A DNA stretch of 64,000 nucleotides, from assembly GCA_003707065.3 (NCBI GenBank), contig PPXM03000007.1, positions 434,001-498,000 on the forward strand, in the 5' to 3' direction. This DNA comes from Trigonopsis variabilis (lineage: Eukaryota > Ascomycota > Trigonopsidomycetes > Trigonopsidales > Trigonopsidaceae). Shown piece by piece: positions 10,732 to 23,157 of the stretch. The notes beneath the pieces are model-generated. The model searched no databases. It saw only the letters and a list, made by a program, of their open reading frames with translations, and was not told where the DNA came from. The position numbers were made by a program, and so were the translations under genes. How positions within the stretch are numbered: position 1 is the first letter of the stretch; every line of letters starts with the position of its first letter.

Positions 10732-11050
10732 GACGAAGGGATCTGTTGGTTGTTAACAAAAATGAAAGTCAAGACGCTGGACTTGGGCTGATGATGCAAC
10801 GACGCAACGTCCTTTACACTCGTCTGTTACAGGGGCTTTCTTAGCTCAGCGACAACGGACGAGCTTCCTTTGCGATGAGGCGATCTGTCATGCTGGGTAA
10901 ATTCGGTGGAAGAGATATGTAGTCATGATTTATCAGCTTACAGCTCATTCATATTAGTTAATTATCTACCTTAGTTCTGATATGATCAGACTTTACAAAT
11001 CGAAACTTGGTCAGCTATCGAGACCATTTTTGGGGAGCTCTGAACGTCCC
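10732..11050. other. Intergenic, 319 bp, SEC14 promoter and CWH43 3' flank
   Basis: No gene or RNA was found. It lies between two minus-strand genes, so it should contain the SEC14 promoter and the CWH43 polyadenylation region. Confidence 0.4.
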
Positions 11051-14000
11051 TTATTTATAATATCTAAGTTTGTTAGCTTTCAGGCACTTGGAACTGCTGG
11101 CTTACCTTGGTTCATCAAATACATGATATTGATGACCGCGCACTCCTTCGCCTAAGAATAATGTAGGAAACCTCCAAGTGTGAGGAATGTCATTGACTGA
11201 GACTTGTTCATCCGTAGAAGCCAATCCGTCTAGAACAAACTTTGCCGCTTGGATTTCGGTATCAGTGATGGTCGATCGAGAAACTCGACAGTAGCCGATG
11301 CGATGAAGATCGCGGTAGAGGATATACTGACACCATCTGTCCATATCGGTAGGGTCGACATCACGCATGCGACTCTCGGCCGACACATATGTATTATAAT
11401 TACCTTCCAGCGGGTCCGTCACCAAGTAACTCAACAGAATGAGCGGTCGCTGTGACGATCCCATCAGCTTACTCAGATATTGAGACTGCAGCCTCCTGTC
11501 TTCTTCATCTTCTTCTTGCCCGCTATGGAAAACAACGACATCGACTTCTTCGCCATACATGTCCAGGGTCGCGAGAATTGCCGGCGCCAACTCTCCTACT
11601 GGTGACGGGAGTAAGTGATGAGTAGAATTCAAAATTGGAAAGCGTGATAAGAGCGCACATCCCCAAGTATGTTTGTTAGGCCCTGGGCCGTAGTCAACAT
11701 ACATATTGAGATCCTCGCTCAACCGCTGAGTGATATCACGATGGCCGCCGATAAGTCGTTGGGTATCAGTCTCTAGCAGACCAATGACATCGAGCTCGAG
11801 CTCTGATAAAACATCTCTCATTCGCACTTCACTCGACCACATGTCGTTGTCCAGTCCGAAATGTATCGTCCATATTCCGGCAGTCACAAGCTTATCGGGG
11901 GCATGGTAAGGCTCCGGCTTATCCCACATGTAGCGATTGTGCACAAGATAAGACGTTCCAAATAAAATAGAAGCTGACAGGAATAATGTCAAGGCTCTCA
12001 GACGTTTGATATTCGTTGTGGGTGTTACCGCTCGCGCTTTGGTTGGTCCTCCCACACCAGGTACCGTGCGTCGAATATTAATTAAGCCAAGGGCCAAAAA
12101 CCCAAACTCAAGACTAATCACAGCACCAATCCTTTCTCTTAGCAGCCAGCCTGCCGGTACAAAGGCATAAGCGACAGTCCACACTTGAGCAAGCGCCACC
12201 AAGACCCAAATGATCATGGCCAAAGAAAAGACTTTGCCAGGCGCGTACATTCCTGTGCTGATAAAGGTTTTGGGAATAGTACTGAATAGATAGACAACAA
12301 CCATCAGGCCACCCGCAAACGAAGGATAACCCTTGCTGTTATATAACAGCGCAGCCCCTATTGAGCCATTACCAAAGGCATACCAGCTAGAGGATATCAT
12401 GGGATAGTAAACCGAGAGAAGGATGCCAGCAAGAGAAGCAACAATGACCAGAGCTCCATGAGGGACATTCTGAGGACCTCCATGATGGTAACCGTCCCAA
12501 GCCCAAGCGATGATGGTTCCCGAGTCGCTGCATAGCTGATGCAACAGTGCTAGTGTTCCAGCGAATCCACAGGCAGCAAAGAAAGTAGAGCCGTTTTTAG
12601 GAGCGGAATATAAGCTTTCTCCGGGTATATTCTGTTCCCGTACAGTAACAAAGAAAGCGAGAGCACCGAGAACAAGAGCTTCTTTATTAAGGCCTCCATT
12701 AGTATCATTCATTATAGGCCACACTGGATTATTCGAGTAGAGATAGTATTTAGCGACCAGAGTAGACACAAGCCCAAGGCTGAATGCGGTAGCTTTGGAG
12801 TATCCCAAATGAGGAGTCACTCCACAGTTCCATATTTGGATGGCGAGATAAACGGCGCCGAAATAGTTACTAATAGCCACAAACAGTAACTTATGGTCTG
12901 GGGTAGGAGACAAATAAGCAGCAATACCAATCAACATGCCAAGAAAGGAAACTTGCGGGAAGCGAGCAAAAAATCTTCTAAATGAAGATAGATTTAAAGA
13001 TAAAGGACCCAAAACGGTAGCAAAGATCGCAGCTTCATAGCCAGTAATACCCATACCCCAAAGAGGGAAGTCTAGATTGTCAGTGATAGTCAACAGATCA
13101 ATCGTACGCCAAATAACCAACGGAAGAGAAGTGAAAACTGACCAAAAGATAAACTAAAGTTAAATAACCGGAATTGTGCTGCAGTCTTACAGATGAATAT
13201 ACTTGAGCCAGAAAGTAAACAGGGTTGAAAGAGAGGTTCAAAGCAGGAGTTGGGAACGAACTAAGTATGAGCAACACGAGCCACAAAATAATTTTATTCA
13301 GGAAAACTCCGTACATACGATTTCGTAGATCCTTCTTTATCAACCAGGACGATTTCAAATCCTTGGAAGTCAAAGATAGTGGCGGCATCAAAGGCCACAT
13401 CGTAAAAAACAAGAGACCACTCCAAAAAGGAATATATAGTGTAAGCTATTGGAAAGTTAGCAGGTGACGGTTATACTAGGATCATACCTCCAGGAACTCG
13501 GCGGACCTTGTGCTGGACGAAGAAATAAATTAAGGGAACAATGGTGCCGTAAAACAAAGTTGCTGATGTTTTGCGAACCGAAAAGGCATTTTTATTATAA
13601 GGGGTCAAATGTATAGTTCCAACTGTCCAAGGGATGGTCAGTAAGAGGTATGAAATCATGAAAATATCGTGAAAATCATGGTCATCTGTAGATGTGATAT
13701 AAACCCAGCCACCGCAAGTAAACGTTCTCAATAAGCCACATAAAGCAACCAGCTTTGGGCCCCAGGAATGGCTTCTATTGGATAATAAAAACCACAAAAG
13801 AATTAAGGCGAATCGTGGGCCTGAAGCAAATTAGCAGGTTTTTAATTTCACTACACACCTGATGTTACCGCAATAAATAATTGGAAAATCGACCGTTCGG
13901 GATATCGATCTCCAATAGTAGCCGATACCGAAGGAAACCTAGAGTTAGAAAAAAATCGATGACTGATGAAGTCCAGCAAATACAGAGTGGATCAGGACAC

Positions 14001-14382
14001 GCGATTAGTAACATAGACAAGAATGCACGAGTCTGATAATAAAAGAGATACCGAATCGTCCTTGGAACGACTTTGCACAGACCAGCATCACGGCTGATGA
14101 ACATACCATTCGTCGGGATAGCCAAAGTACTGGTTTTGAACAATCTTATAGAAATGAAGGCTCATTCCTACCACAAGAGCACCAAGAAACGCAACTTGAA
14201 ATTAATTATGAGACTTTATCATCAGCGTACTCGAAGCAAATATTGTATGGGTGATTCCGACCCATCGGCCATTGATCTATAGGAAAATGATTAGCCCAGA
14301 GAAAAACAAGACAAAAAAATAATTCCTAACTTACGGATCCTAATATTGTTCCTGGCTCTCGTTTATATTTGCCAATTTGCAT
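11051..14382 (-). CDS. CWH43: Cwh43, GPI-anchor lipid remodelling protein (PGAP2-like plus endonuclease/phosphatase-like domain)
   Basis: Nine exons: 14335-14382, 14231-14276, 14107-14194, 13859-13938, 13488-13820, 13319-13445, 13191-13260, 11106-13153 and 11051-11063. They sum to about 950 residues; yeast Cwh43 has 953. The N-terminal PGAP2/FRAG1-like part includes [20 protein letters not shown], then [20 protein letters not shown] and ITSGPRF-like VTSGPRF. The middle holds many membrane segments. The C-terminal domain contains [29 protein letters not shown] and [17 protein letters not shown]. Known role: putting ceramide on GPI anchors in the ER and Golgi. Seven introns are 36-58 nt, but one (13939-14106) is 168 nt. 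The last exon is only 13 nt; reading through its donor would end the protein a few residues earlier. Confidence 0.92.
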
Positions 14383-15473
14383 CGTGGTGCCGTCCTCGAC
14401 CCTGCAGCCTTGTGAAGCGAACTTTGAGAAGAGAAGTCGGTGGGGGTTGCCGAGATGGATGGAGGAGAATCAGTCGAGAACGACAAGACTTTAAGAATGT
14501 CGAACTTTAGTGTGATAGGTTCATATTTCTAAAAATAATAGCACTTACGGGTAGTTTGTGTGTTCGATATGATGTGTGCCTTTAGGTGCATTCCTATTGG
14601 TCTCGCGCTCTTGATCTGTTCTCTCCCGGCTTATCTTGAAAGGTCAGAGCCAGTTCCTCTATTAATGACACGATTGATACCGATACTGTAATGAAATCGA
14701 TACATTAATCAAATATTCTCTCATAGACGGCTCGAGACGCCAAGAGCTGCCCTCTTCTCAGCCGTGACACTAAGTTTCGGCTCGAGACATCTCTGGAGAG
14801 CCGAAGGTTCAGATCACATGGGTAACAAGCGCAACCGAAGAATGTTGTCCATTTTCCTTCCAATGTTTGTTGATCATATAAGTTTATTTGTCTTTAAGAG
14901 ACGGAAAACAAGAGCATAAGAAAAGATATTGAACAGTCTTGGCTAGATATACCTTTCAAAAAGAAGACCGCAGCAGACATAGCCCCACGATCAAAGTTGG
15001 GGCCGTAGTGTACCCGCAGTCGTAGGAATAATAGGCAGAGAGAGATAATACTCATTCATATAAGGGTTGAGTATAGAAAGTGTAGCCGGTGGACCTTTGT
15101 GGGAGAGACAGCTCGAGTAACGAGACCAAAAGCACCTCTAGTCGGCAGTACAAATGTAATAGCTGTCAGAGTCGTCGCTCGAAGCCTTGTCGCGAAATTA
15201 AGAAGCTGCCATTGTGCGGATTACTCGCTTATCCCACCAGCTCAGGTGCTTTTCACGCCCACCGCTTGTTACAGGCCACGTTATTGTTATGACTCAGTGT
15301 GAAATCGTATAAAAAGACCTGTGTCTAGTCAAATTCACGGTCTCTACTGTTTTAGTCTCTCAATTCAAACTGCATCTCACTCGTCTGCAGCTGAGCGTTG
15401 CCAAATTGTAACTCCGCTTGGGACGTTACAAAAAAATCCTCTGCGTGGTTTGAGATTTATCTAGCAAGCAGAC
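14383..15473. other. Intergenic, 1.09 kb, divergent CWH43/UTP6 promoter region
   Basis: I see no supported gene or RNA. Two overlapping plus-strand frames at 15089-15302 look like chance. A short repeat, cggctcgaga, occurs at about 14729 and 14779. The size is unusual for this compact stretch, so an unannotated non-coding RNA remains possible, but nothing in the sequence demands it. Confidence 0.4.
15308..15316 (+). promoter_or_regulatory. TATA-like element upstream of UTP6
   Basis: TATAAAAAG lies about 160 bp before the UTP6 ATG, a reasonable distance for a fungal TATA box. The call rests on motif and position only. Confidence 0.35.
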
Positions 15474-16701
15474 ATGGCGGAGAAAGTTTCGTTCTATTTA
15501 GAACAGGTGCGCGGATCTTAAGCTTTTTATTAATAATAGTCGATTCCAGAACTCAAGGCGCTTGAGAAGAATGGGATATTCACAAAGGTAAGCAAGACCA
15601 GTCGACCGATTCGCTAATGGGCAGAAAGAAATCACTTCAATAGTAAGGAAGCGGCGAGAGTTTGAGTACCGAGTGATTGGGCGACAAGTAGAGCCTAAAG
15701 ATTTCTTGAAATATGCCGAGTACGAGATGAACGTTGACCGGCTGAAGAAGAAAAGAATAAAACGAATGGGAGTAGAAAGAAAAGATGACATGATTGAGTG
15801 GATTGGAGCAAAAAGGGTCTTCTATATTTTTGATAGAGCTACTAGGCGATTTTCGGGGAATCTAGCTCTATGGATTCAATATGTGGAATTTGCTCGGCAG
15901 CAGAAGGCTCGGAAAAACGTCATCAAAATCTTTAATTCATTATTAAAACTGCACCCGACCAAACCGGCTTTATGGATTTTGGCTGCAAAGTATGAATTAG
16001 AAGACAACTCGGACGTGGTGAGCGCAAGAATTATCTTCCAACGCGGATTACGATTCAACAAGACTTCAGCACCATTGTGGCTCGAATACATAAAGATGGA
16101 ACTGATTTATGTCGCCAAACTTATGGCTAGACGACGACTTTTAGGGATCCAGGCGCATATTAATGATCTGGACGATTTGGCTGAAACCAAGAATAATGAC
16201 GAGAAAATACAACTGCCTGATGATTTTGACGATGATTTTAAACTGGAATTCAATAGCCTACCGGAGGCAGATATGAAGACTTTGATGGACGCCGACCAGA
16301 ACCCAGTTCTATCTGGCGCGCTCGTCCTGAGAGTTTATGACGAAGCTCAGAAACAACTTTACGAGAATAAGGATTTCGCGCTGCAAACGCTGGAAGCGAT
16401 CGATCCTTTCTCAGATCTCGATCGACCGAAAATGCAATCATACATCGTTGATGACTTGATCAAGCATCATCCTGGCGCTGATACCAGTTTGCTTAAAATC
16501 ATATTGCCCTTGCGCAACATTGAGATCGACGATCCGGCCTTTATTACTGCATTGAAGGATTCCCTTGCTCAATATTCGGCAGCGGAACCTTCTCAAGATC
16601 TCAGAGACCTTTACCTGGCTAAATTAAATGATCTGCTGAATGTTGAGAATCTTGATTCGGCCGTCCAGACTTTGTTGAAGGCCATCATCAAAAAAATATA
16701 A
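15474..16701 (+). CDS. UTP6: Utp6, small-subunit processome component with HAT repeats
   Basis: Three exons, 15474-15506, 15540-15587 and 15625-16701, with introns of 33 and 37 nt; about 385 residues. The joined N-terminus MAEKVSFYLEQ-SIPELKALEKNGIFTK-KEITSIVRKRREFEYR is the Utp6 signature and crosses both splice sites in frame. HAT-type repeats follow, such as LALWIQYVEFARQQ, PALWILAAKYELED and APLWLEYIKMELIYV. The length is somewhat below yeast Utp6 (440), mainly in the C-terminal half. Known role: part of the UtpB module on U3-bound pre-18S rRNA in the nucleolus. It is divergent from CWH43 across 1.1 kb. Confidence 0.9.
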
Positions 16702-16832
16702 CCAATCTCTTGTATAATAATATAACTTGCCATTCCGTGAATAACCTATCGTACATTTATCATCCTGTATGAGAAATTCCTCCCTAATGTTTTCCTGACT
16801 GTGCTTTTAACCGCAATAGACGATTACTGCTT

Positions 16833-17508
16833 CTAGTCAAAGTTGAATTTAACTTTTCGAGCTTGTTTCTTTGCGCTATGAAGCTTCTTTGCCTTTAATC
16901 GTTCATCCTTTGCCTTCTTGGCTCTGGAGAGTTAGTGAAAATTCGCATCAGCTTGCTACTTGCATCTTGTTCCATTTTTCTATCGTTTCTGGAGTTGACT
17001 CATTTGGTATCAAGACAGCTTCTAATACGGCTGACTTGAATTTCTCAAAGCATCGTTCCAGATTCTGTTTTTGACTTCTACTTTCATCCGACTGAATGAT
17101 TATATCCCCGTTCTTTAGCCGGTACCTCATTCCCTACGACATTAGTTAAGATGACTCTAATATTTCATCACCTTTTCCTCGATGTGATCTTTGATCTCTA
17201 TTGGAATCCAATCACAATCTGCCCATCGATGATAAATCTGGGCTTTGGTATTCACTTTTCTCAATGAGAGACTACTCTATAACCAACAAACCTTTGTTTA
17301 CGTTTTGACCTCCCGGTCCTGAAGACCTTGCAAACGTAACCTGAAATGAGTCCCGAGGAACTTTGAATTCGTTCAACCATTCTCGAAGCTGCTGTCGCTT
17401 CTTGGCATCGTACTTACTCCATTGTCCCATGTGACTCTCAGTTGAGTAGCATTTATGGAAGCCAAAGAGAAAGCGCTTTAGACCCCACACCCTAGCCAAC
17501 TGTGCCAT
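16833..17508 (-). CDS. PTH4: Mitochondrial ICT1/Pth4-type peptidyl-tRNA hydrolase (codon-independent release factor)
   Basis: Four exons, 17292-17508, 17172-17254, 16960-17133 and 16833-16916; introns 37, 38 and 43 nt; about 185 residues. The catalytic GGQ sits in FARSSGPGGQNVNKVNTKAQ, reconstructed across the first splice. The start MAQLARVWGLKRFLFGFHKC is basic and amphipathic, a likely mitochondrial presequence, so 17508 was chosen over an upstream in-frame Met. The tail is lysine-rich (KAKDERLKAKKLHSAKKQAR), as in ICT1/YaeJ proteins that insert it into the empty mRNA channel of stalled ribosomes. Known role: freeing stalled mitochondrial ribosomes. The last intron uses an AG about 16 nt after its CACTAAC; the nearer CAG would break the frame. 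Divergent from the NAB3-like gene. Confidence 0.87.
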
Positions 17509-17733
17509 TATATCATGGGATAACTGAAGTACTGAGAAGACGACTGGGGCAAGGTAATGACCGTCTTTGAGCAGTACAACTGGTTGACACGCCTTGATAA
17601 TTAGAAGGATTTTACATGAGGTTACCACACTTACCATTTTACTTGCCACGCATCCATCATCATTTTGATTGAAGATTATCGTTAACGGCTTTGCCAGGAC
17701 AGTTTAGCCTTATCGGAGTACTTAGATCACGCA

Positions 17734-19620
17734 ATGTCAGATTTTCCATTTGTGCTAGAAGAATCTGCTCCTCCCCAAGAGTCTAAAGAACCTCCCGCCA
17801 TCATTGCCAGTGAATCCAATAATGAGCCTTCCCAATCTGAGGCGGAGTCACTTGCTGCTGCCTCCACTACTCAATTAGCGAATGAAGAAGAAGAAGCTGA
17901 AAAGCCTAGAAGCCCAGTAGATGCATCTTCAGCATCTGATACTAATCGGGCCCCAGAAGAACAAACTTTGGAACCCGAGCACGATTCTTCTCAAGAAGCC
18001 AAGAACGAAACGTCTTCAGACCAACAAACGAGTCAACAAGCCCCTTCAGATGTCGAGCAAAGTACAGAGTCGAATCTTGAGACCAGTCAATCCCCAGCCG
18101 CCCAACCTGTCGAAGAGTCCCTACAAGAAGAATCAACAGTTGATATCCACCCAGTTGCTCAGACAACTTCTACTTTAGAGTCTACGCCCGCCGAGGTTTC
18201 TGAAACTGTATCCCAGACTGTAGAAGATGTCGCCGTCGAGCAATCTCCTGAGGATAGTCAAACGAATAACAATGACCAAGGGGAATCTTCTCCTGAGAAC
18301 AAGCAGCCTAATGCGTCCTCACAAGAACCCTTCAACCTTGCCTCTCTTGTATCTGCTGCAGTCTCATCGGCTCCTGAAAGCTCAGATGCCACCACCACCA
18401 AAGAAGAGCCCTCATCTAGTACCGTACCTTCTACGATCGATTTGCAAAACTTGCTGGCTAGTCTCGCTGCTCCTAAACCCAAGGAGGAAGCTGAAGAAGG
18501 GAAAGCTGAGGCTACACAAGACGAAAGCCCTAACTTCATAAGCATAGACAGCTACGAAAACGCCCAATCTGAGTATGACGCCTTCCTTGAGGAGGAAAAA
18601 GAATACGTGGCTGCCGGTAAGTGGGATCGCTTTGCTGAGGGCTCGCGTCTTTTTATCGGTAATCTTCCTTCAGAGACCGTCCAGAAACGGTTCCTCTGGG
18701 ATATGTTTAGAAAATTCGGCCGCATTGCTCAGATCTCAATCAAGCCTGCTTACGGGTTTATCCAGTTCCATGAACCATCATCCTGCAAAGCTGCTATCGC
18801 AGCTCTGCAGAATACACTCGTTAGCGGCAAACCGATCCATCTCGAAGTTTCCAAGCCACAAGCTAGAGCGAAGCCTCTTCCTTCAGCTCGACAAGGCCGG
18901 AAACGGTCTCGATCTCGCTCACGCTCCCCAGAGCGACGCCGGGAACGTCATCGGTCTAGGAGCCCTGAACTCCTTTTTGGTCGACGAAGTATTCCTGACT
19001 GCCAGATTCTGATCGACGATAGCCAGTCGATTGACCGCCACTTTATTCAACGGCTAGAGTCCAGCCTGAGAGCTAAAGATCTTCGGGTAGACATCCAAGA
19101 TTGGCCGCGTCGCGCGAGTACGTCTTTAGTCCAACGAGAGCTTGCCAGGGAAGGCGTCGATGGTCTAATTATTTTGACTTATAAAGGACAGTTGATTGAT
19201 CGAGTGGAGCTATTTATTTTCGATTATAGCCTGCGACCTCGAGTCCGGTATGATGAGTATGTGTCTGTGGATGTTCGAGCGGCAGTGGAACTAGTTGCAC
19301 GGTCATACGACCACAATCATAAACGGTCCGGATCAAGCGCCTATCACTCCAGTATTCCTGCTGCTGTTCCAGCTGCCAATCCTGCCGCTGGGCTGTTGGG
19401 AAGCATGGGATCTGATCCGGCTGCATTAACGACGTTACTAGCCGCCTTACAGAATACCAACACTGTTCAACAACCCCAAGCTCCCTATGGAGCGGCAAAT
19501 CCCTTGGCAAGCCTTGCAAACGTTTACGGCCAGGCCCAATATGGCGGACAGAACCAAGCGGGAGCTACTCAACAAGTTCAAAGTATCATGGACCAGCTGG
19601 CTCGTTTGAATCAGAAGTGA
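17734..19620 (+). CDS. NAB3: Nab3-like RNA-binding protein (RRM, RS stretch, C-terminal anticodon-binding-like domain)
   Basis: Single exon of 628 residues. Residues 1-290 are acidic, Ser/Gln/Glu-rich and disordered. An RRM follows at about 302-375, with RNP2 LFIGNL and RNP1-like YGFIQF. Next comes an RS-type stretch (RKRSRSRSRSPERRRER), then about 415-535 with IPDCQILIDDSQSIDRHFIQ and EGVDGLIILTYKGQLIDRVE, which resembles the region after the RRM in yeast Nab3 and in NCOA5. The C-terminus is Gln/Ala-rich and ends SIMDQLARLNQK, comparable to Nab3's self-assembling tail. Known role of Nab3: non-coding RNA termination with Nrd1 and Sen1. Whether that pathway operates here cannot be seen. An SR-type factor is the main alternative. 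Confidence 0.7.
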   Translation: MSDFPFVLEESAPPQESKEPPAIIASESNNEPSQSEAESLAAASTTQLANEEEEAEKPRSPVDASSASDTNRAPEEQTLEPEHDSSQEAKNETSSDQQTSQQAPSDVEQSTESNLETSQSPAAQPVEESLQEESTVDIHPVAQTTSTLESTPAEVSETVSQTVEDVAVEQSPEDSQTNNNDQGESSPENKQPNASSQEPFNLASLVSAAVSSAPESSDATTTKEEPSSSTVPSTIDLQNLLASLAAPKPKEEAEEGKAEATQDESPNFISIDSYENAQSEYDAFLEEEKEYVAAGKWDRFAEGSRLFIGNLPSETVQKRFLWDMFRKFGRIAQISIKPAYGFIQFHEPSSCKAAIAALQNTLVSGKPIHLEVSKPQARAKPLPSARQGRKRSRSRSRSPERRRERHRSRSPELLFGRRSIPDCQILIDDSQSIDRHFIQRLESSLRAKDLRVDIQDWPRRASTSLVQRELAREGVDGLIILTYKGQLIDRVELFIFDYSLRPRVRYDEYVSVDVRAAVELVARSYDHNHKRSGSSAYHSSIPAAVPAANPAAGLLGSMGSDPAALTTLLAALQNTNTVQQPQAPYGAANPLASLANVYGQAQYGGQNQAGATQQVQSIMDQLARLNQK

Positions 19621-19764
19621 ATGTAAGATAAGTACAATAGTGAGAAGTAATGGTAACAACTGCGTAAGGGACAAAGAGAATCTTGGGCATGAAGGGCGCC
19701 ACAGCTTGTCTTTGTGATGTAGAGAGGCTAGCAACCCGAGAGTCTGCACCGGCGTAGCAACATC

Positions 19765-20459
19765 ATGGCACCAAGGTGAGAGCCCAGGGTCGACAAAGTT
19801 CGCTTACTCTTAGTACCCAACCTCCTTCTAATCCAAGGGGAATTCCTGCTGCTCCGTTTGTTGAGAATGTGGAAGAATTTGTGGGGCATCGGGATCAAGT
19901 GGAGACGATTCTCAAAGGGTTTGATGATCTACTTAGCAAGTACAAGTTTATGGTATGAAACGAATCAGAATGTGCTGATGATCTAGGAAATGAGCACATT
20001 ACAAAGGGCTGCAAGCCTGCGGGGTAAGATTCCCGATATAGAAAAGACGTTAGCCATGGTGAAGTTTCTTGCGTCACGATCTGATTCTGATGAACCAATT
20101 GAGACAAATTATGAGCTAAATGATACTTTATATGCCAAGGCAGTGATAAATAAGACGGACACAGTCTATTTATGGTTGGGGGTATGCGCTATATATAAAG
20201 TCATCTAACACTCTAGGCGAATGTCATGCTCGAATATCCCTTTGATGAAGCTATAAGCCTGCTTGATTCTAAATTGGAGTCTGCGAAAACAAGCTTGAAT
20301 ATCTGTGAAGAGGATCTCGAGTTTCTGAGAGAGAATATAACGACGTTGGAAGTCAATACGGCGAGAGTGAGTGAATGACATTGCGCTTTTTCTGACCAAT
20401 TCTAGGTTTATAATTACGACGTTGAGCAGCGACGTCAAGAACGCGAGAAGAAGGCGTAA
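19765..20459 (+). CDS. PAC10: Prefoldin subunit 3 (VBP1/Pac10)
   Basis: Five exons, 19765-19775 (11 nt), 19814-19953, 19987-20181, 20217-20366 and 20406-20459, with introns of 38, 33, 35 and 39 nt. The reconstructed protein begins MAPSTQPPSNPRGIPAAPFV and keeps the family landmarks: KYKFM, IPDIEKTL, DTVYLWLGANVMLEYPFDEA across a splice, and NTARVYNYDVEQRRQ at the end. Coiled-coil helices flank a beta-hairpin region, as expected for an alpha-type subunit. Known role: prefoldin hexamer that passes nascent actin and tubulin to the CCT chaperonin. Subunit 6 of the same complex is at 34.2 kb, and CCT6 and CCT7 are also in this window. Confidence 0.92.
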
Positions 20460-20693
20460 TGTAAGTTATGAAGTTTGTCGGAATTAAAACACCACGTAGT
20501 GTCATGATACCTTGAAAAAGCTTGATCTTTACAAATCAACCAATTTGCAATCTAAACCAGTCAGTTAGGGGCCATTAGAGCCGACTAAGCTAGCTGAGAA
20601 CTGGCTGCTCTGCGAAGTTCTCAAGCGATACACCGTTACCGGAAATTTTACTATTCCCACGAGACACTCTGGAGGAGAAAAAAATTGTTAATC

Positions 20694-22799
20694 ATGCTCC
20701 CTCTCGGGCGCGCCACCATATCGAGGGTCAAGGTACCACTAGCAAGGACGGTGGTGTCTATGACTGGCATGAAAAAGAAGAAAAAGCTGAGGTCATCGGG
20801 CCCAAGATCGACTTCTCCATCTGCGTCACCTGGACACTCTGGCCAGAAACACGAGTTTAAGCCATCTTATTCAAATTTACTTGCGCAGATAAAGGCTATT
20901 GATAAACTTAGACAAGATCTGAGCACTCAAATGGGTCGCTTAGAGATGTCCCAGTCTCCCCAACCAGTAAGTGTACGAGCGAAATATCAGACTAACTGAG
21001 CGTAGGAGTCTCCAGAAAAGCTACAGGAGCTAAGTGACCAGGCATATAAAGCTCTGACAGAACCTGAGGTCGAGAGAAAGTCTCTATTCAAGGTCTCGAC
21101 GCCGTTGGATGCGTTACCGGAATCGCTCCAAAGGCGTCTAAGTGCCGAATCTCGGAGCGCTTTATTAGATCCGAGAACGCAAATCCGCTGGAACCTTGTA
21201 ATCGCCGAGCTCTACTCCAATGGAGGGCTCGAAGGAGCGACTATCAATGATGTGGCCAAGGTATTGAGCGCAATGCCCAGTCCTACTAGAGCCACGTTAT
21301 TACCAGTGATTAGTGAGATGATGACCGACTCCAACATGCCCACATCCCGGTCTTTTTATGAACTGGCGATGGACTGTTATGCTGATGGGTCAAACATAGT
21401 CATGGTGGAGGCCTTATATAATCAACTGGTTTCTGAAGGAATTACGCCATCCAGCACTTGTTTTGGCATTGTATTCAAAGCTTACCAGAAGAAGAGTGAT
21501 CTGAAATCGGCAGTGAAGCTATTGAAGTCAATGCATGCTTTGGGATTGAAAGGCAATACCATTATTTATACCACCTTGTTACAAACCTGTGTCGCCGCCC
21601 AAGACCTGGACCAAGCTGACGAGATCTTTGCGATGATGAAATATCTATCTAATGAATATCGCCCTGATACAAGAGTCTATAATTCAATGATCTATCTGGC
21701 TGGTCGGAAAGGCGAGACGGAACGAGCCCTGGACTTATATAGAGATATGAAAGACCAGCAGCCGCCGGTGCCGATTGACCAAGATACATTGGCCAAGTTA
21801 GCTTATGCCTGTGCCCAGCGATCTAAATATATCTCACTGGCTTGGGACTTCATCCGTCAGATCGATACGGGCCGGTATCAAATCAACAGAGATATCCTCA
21901 ATACTTTACTGTTCATCTGTGGCCGAGCTGGAGAGCTTTTTTATGCTAGAGCCATCGTTCAGCGATTGTGCATGGAACCGAAAACATGGCCTGATAGTAA
22001 AGGTTTCCAAGCCTTGTTTCGAGCCTACTCGAATGCGACTCCAGGATCTCAAGACTCCATTGCCGGAACTCCTCTTGGCCGAAAGCTGCGACGACTTTTT
22101 ATGTTTGACACGGAAAATCCTAATCCCAGTCAATCTTCTCTTTCTCTTCCTTTTCTACCGTTATCTGTCCTTCCCGATAAAAACACCCTTTTTGCTGAAT
22201 CAAGAGCCCTCCTAGCTTTTTTGAAACAGACACACCCTGACTTAGTCTCGGAAGCGTTGATCGGGACTTACATTTCTATTCCCCTGGCTCACAAAGATTA
22301 TGATGAGACTATGCGACGAATCAACGAAGAAACCTATTTTTACGATCTCACCTCCTCCAACGATCTTAATGCCTCAAACCCTAGATTACCTCTCTTATAT
22401 CGGCCTCCTTCTTCAAAACCTAATGCAATTCTTAGAAATCACTACATTTTCGATATGAGCTTATCCTGCGCTCACGCGTTACGAAACTTAGACTACGCCA
22501 GACAAATCTGGACTGAGCGAGGATTCTGGAGACGAACCACATACGCCAGAAACGTTCCCAAGGCCACTAGAGATTTATTTGATTACGCCACTGCTCAAAA
22601 AATGATTGCCATCCTGGCACGAGCGAATCAATTAGACGAGGCGACTGACCTCCTGAATTCAGTTGCGCTTCAATTTGTTTGGGACCAAAAAGCTTTGGCT
22701 TCTTTTTGGTCACGGTGCTCACAAGCACAACATAAGCAAGGACTTGCGGCCATAAAGAGGGCGTTGCTTACAAGCAAAGGACGCAGAAAATCATCATAA
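20694..22799 (+). CDS. Mitochondrial pentatricopeptide-repeat (PPR) protein
   Basis: Two exons, 20694-20966 and 21006-22799, joined over a 39-nt intron; about 688 residues. The N-terminus MLPLGRATISRVKVPLARTV lacks acidic residues and fits a mitochondrial presequence. Clear PPR units occur in the middle: SFYELAMDCYADGSNIVMVE, FGIVFKAYQKKSDLKSAVKL, IYTTLLQTCVAAQDLDQADE and VYNSMIYLAGRKGETERALD. The C-terminal half is helical but less regular. The family acts in mitochondrial RNA stability, splicing or translation. It resembles Ccm1/Dmr1-like fungal PPR proteins in layout, but I cannot assign an orthologue from memory. Confidence 0.8.
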
Positions 22800-23157
22800 A
22801 TGTTTCCATCCATCGGGTGGTTGATGGCGTTGTATTTTTATTCATCTGGGCATCTTGTATATATTGAAAGATTTTCAAACAGAACAGACATTGAGGCACT
22901 TCTTAGAATCACTCATCGATCCATACAGATTTGCACGAGGTTGCTTGATTGGAGCCGTTAATACGGAGTTTCTCTTCTTTCATTCAACCTGTGAGAGAAA
23001 CCCACCTATGTAGATGCGGTGTGAAAGACTATGAGTGATGTAGTACTGTGACATTAGATATAATGATTGTTCTCGAGAGTGCCTTCTACGGAGAGAGGAA
23101 TTATCTGTTACATAAATAAATGAGTACCGTATACACCAAATCATCCATATTATACAC
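22800..23157. other. Intergenic, 358 bp, between convergent genes
   Basis: The shared 3' flank of the PPR gene (plus) and the zinc-finger gene (minus). Nothing beyond short chance open frames was seen. Confidence 0.4.

Noticed and set aside
13865-14143. 92-codon minus-strand frame inside CWH43
   Set aside because: It covers the long intron plus parts of two exons in the wrong frame; the spliced model matches the family far better.
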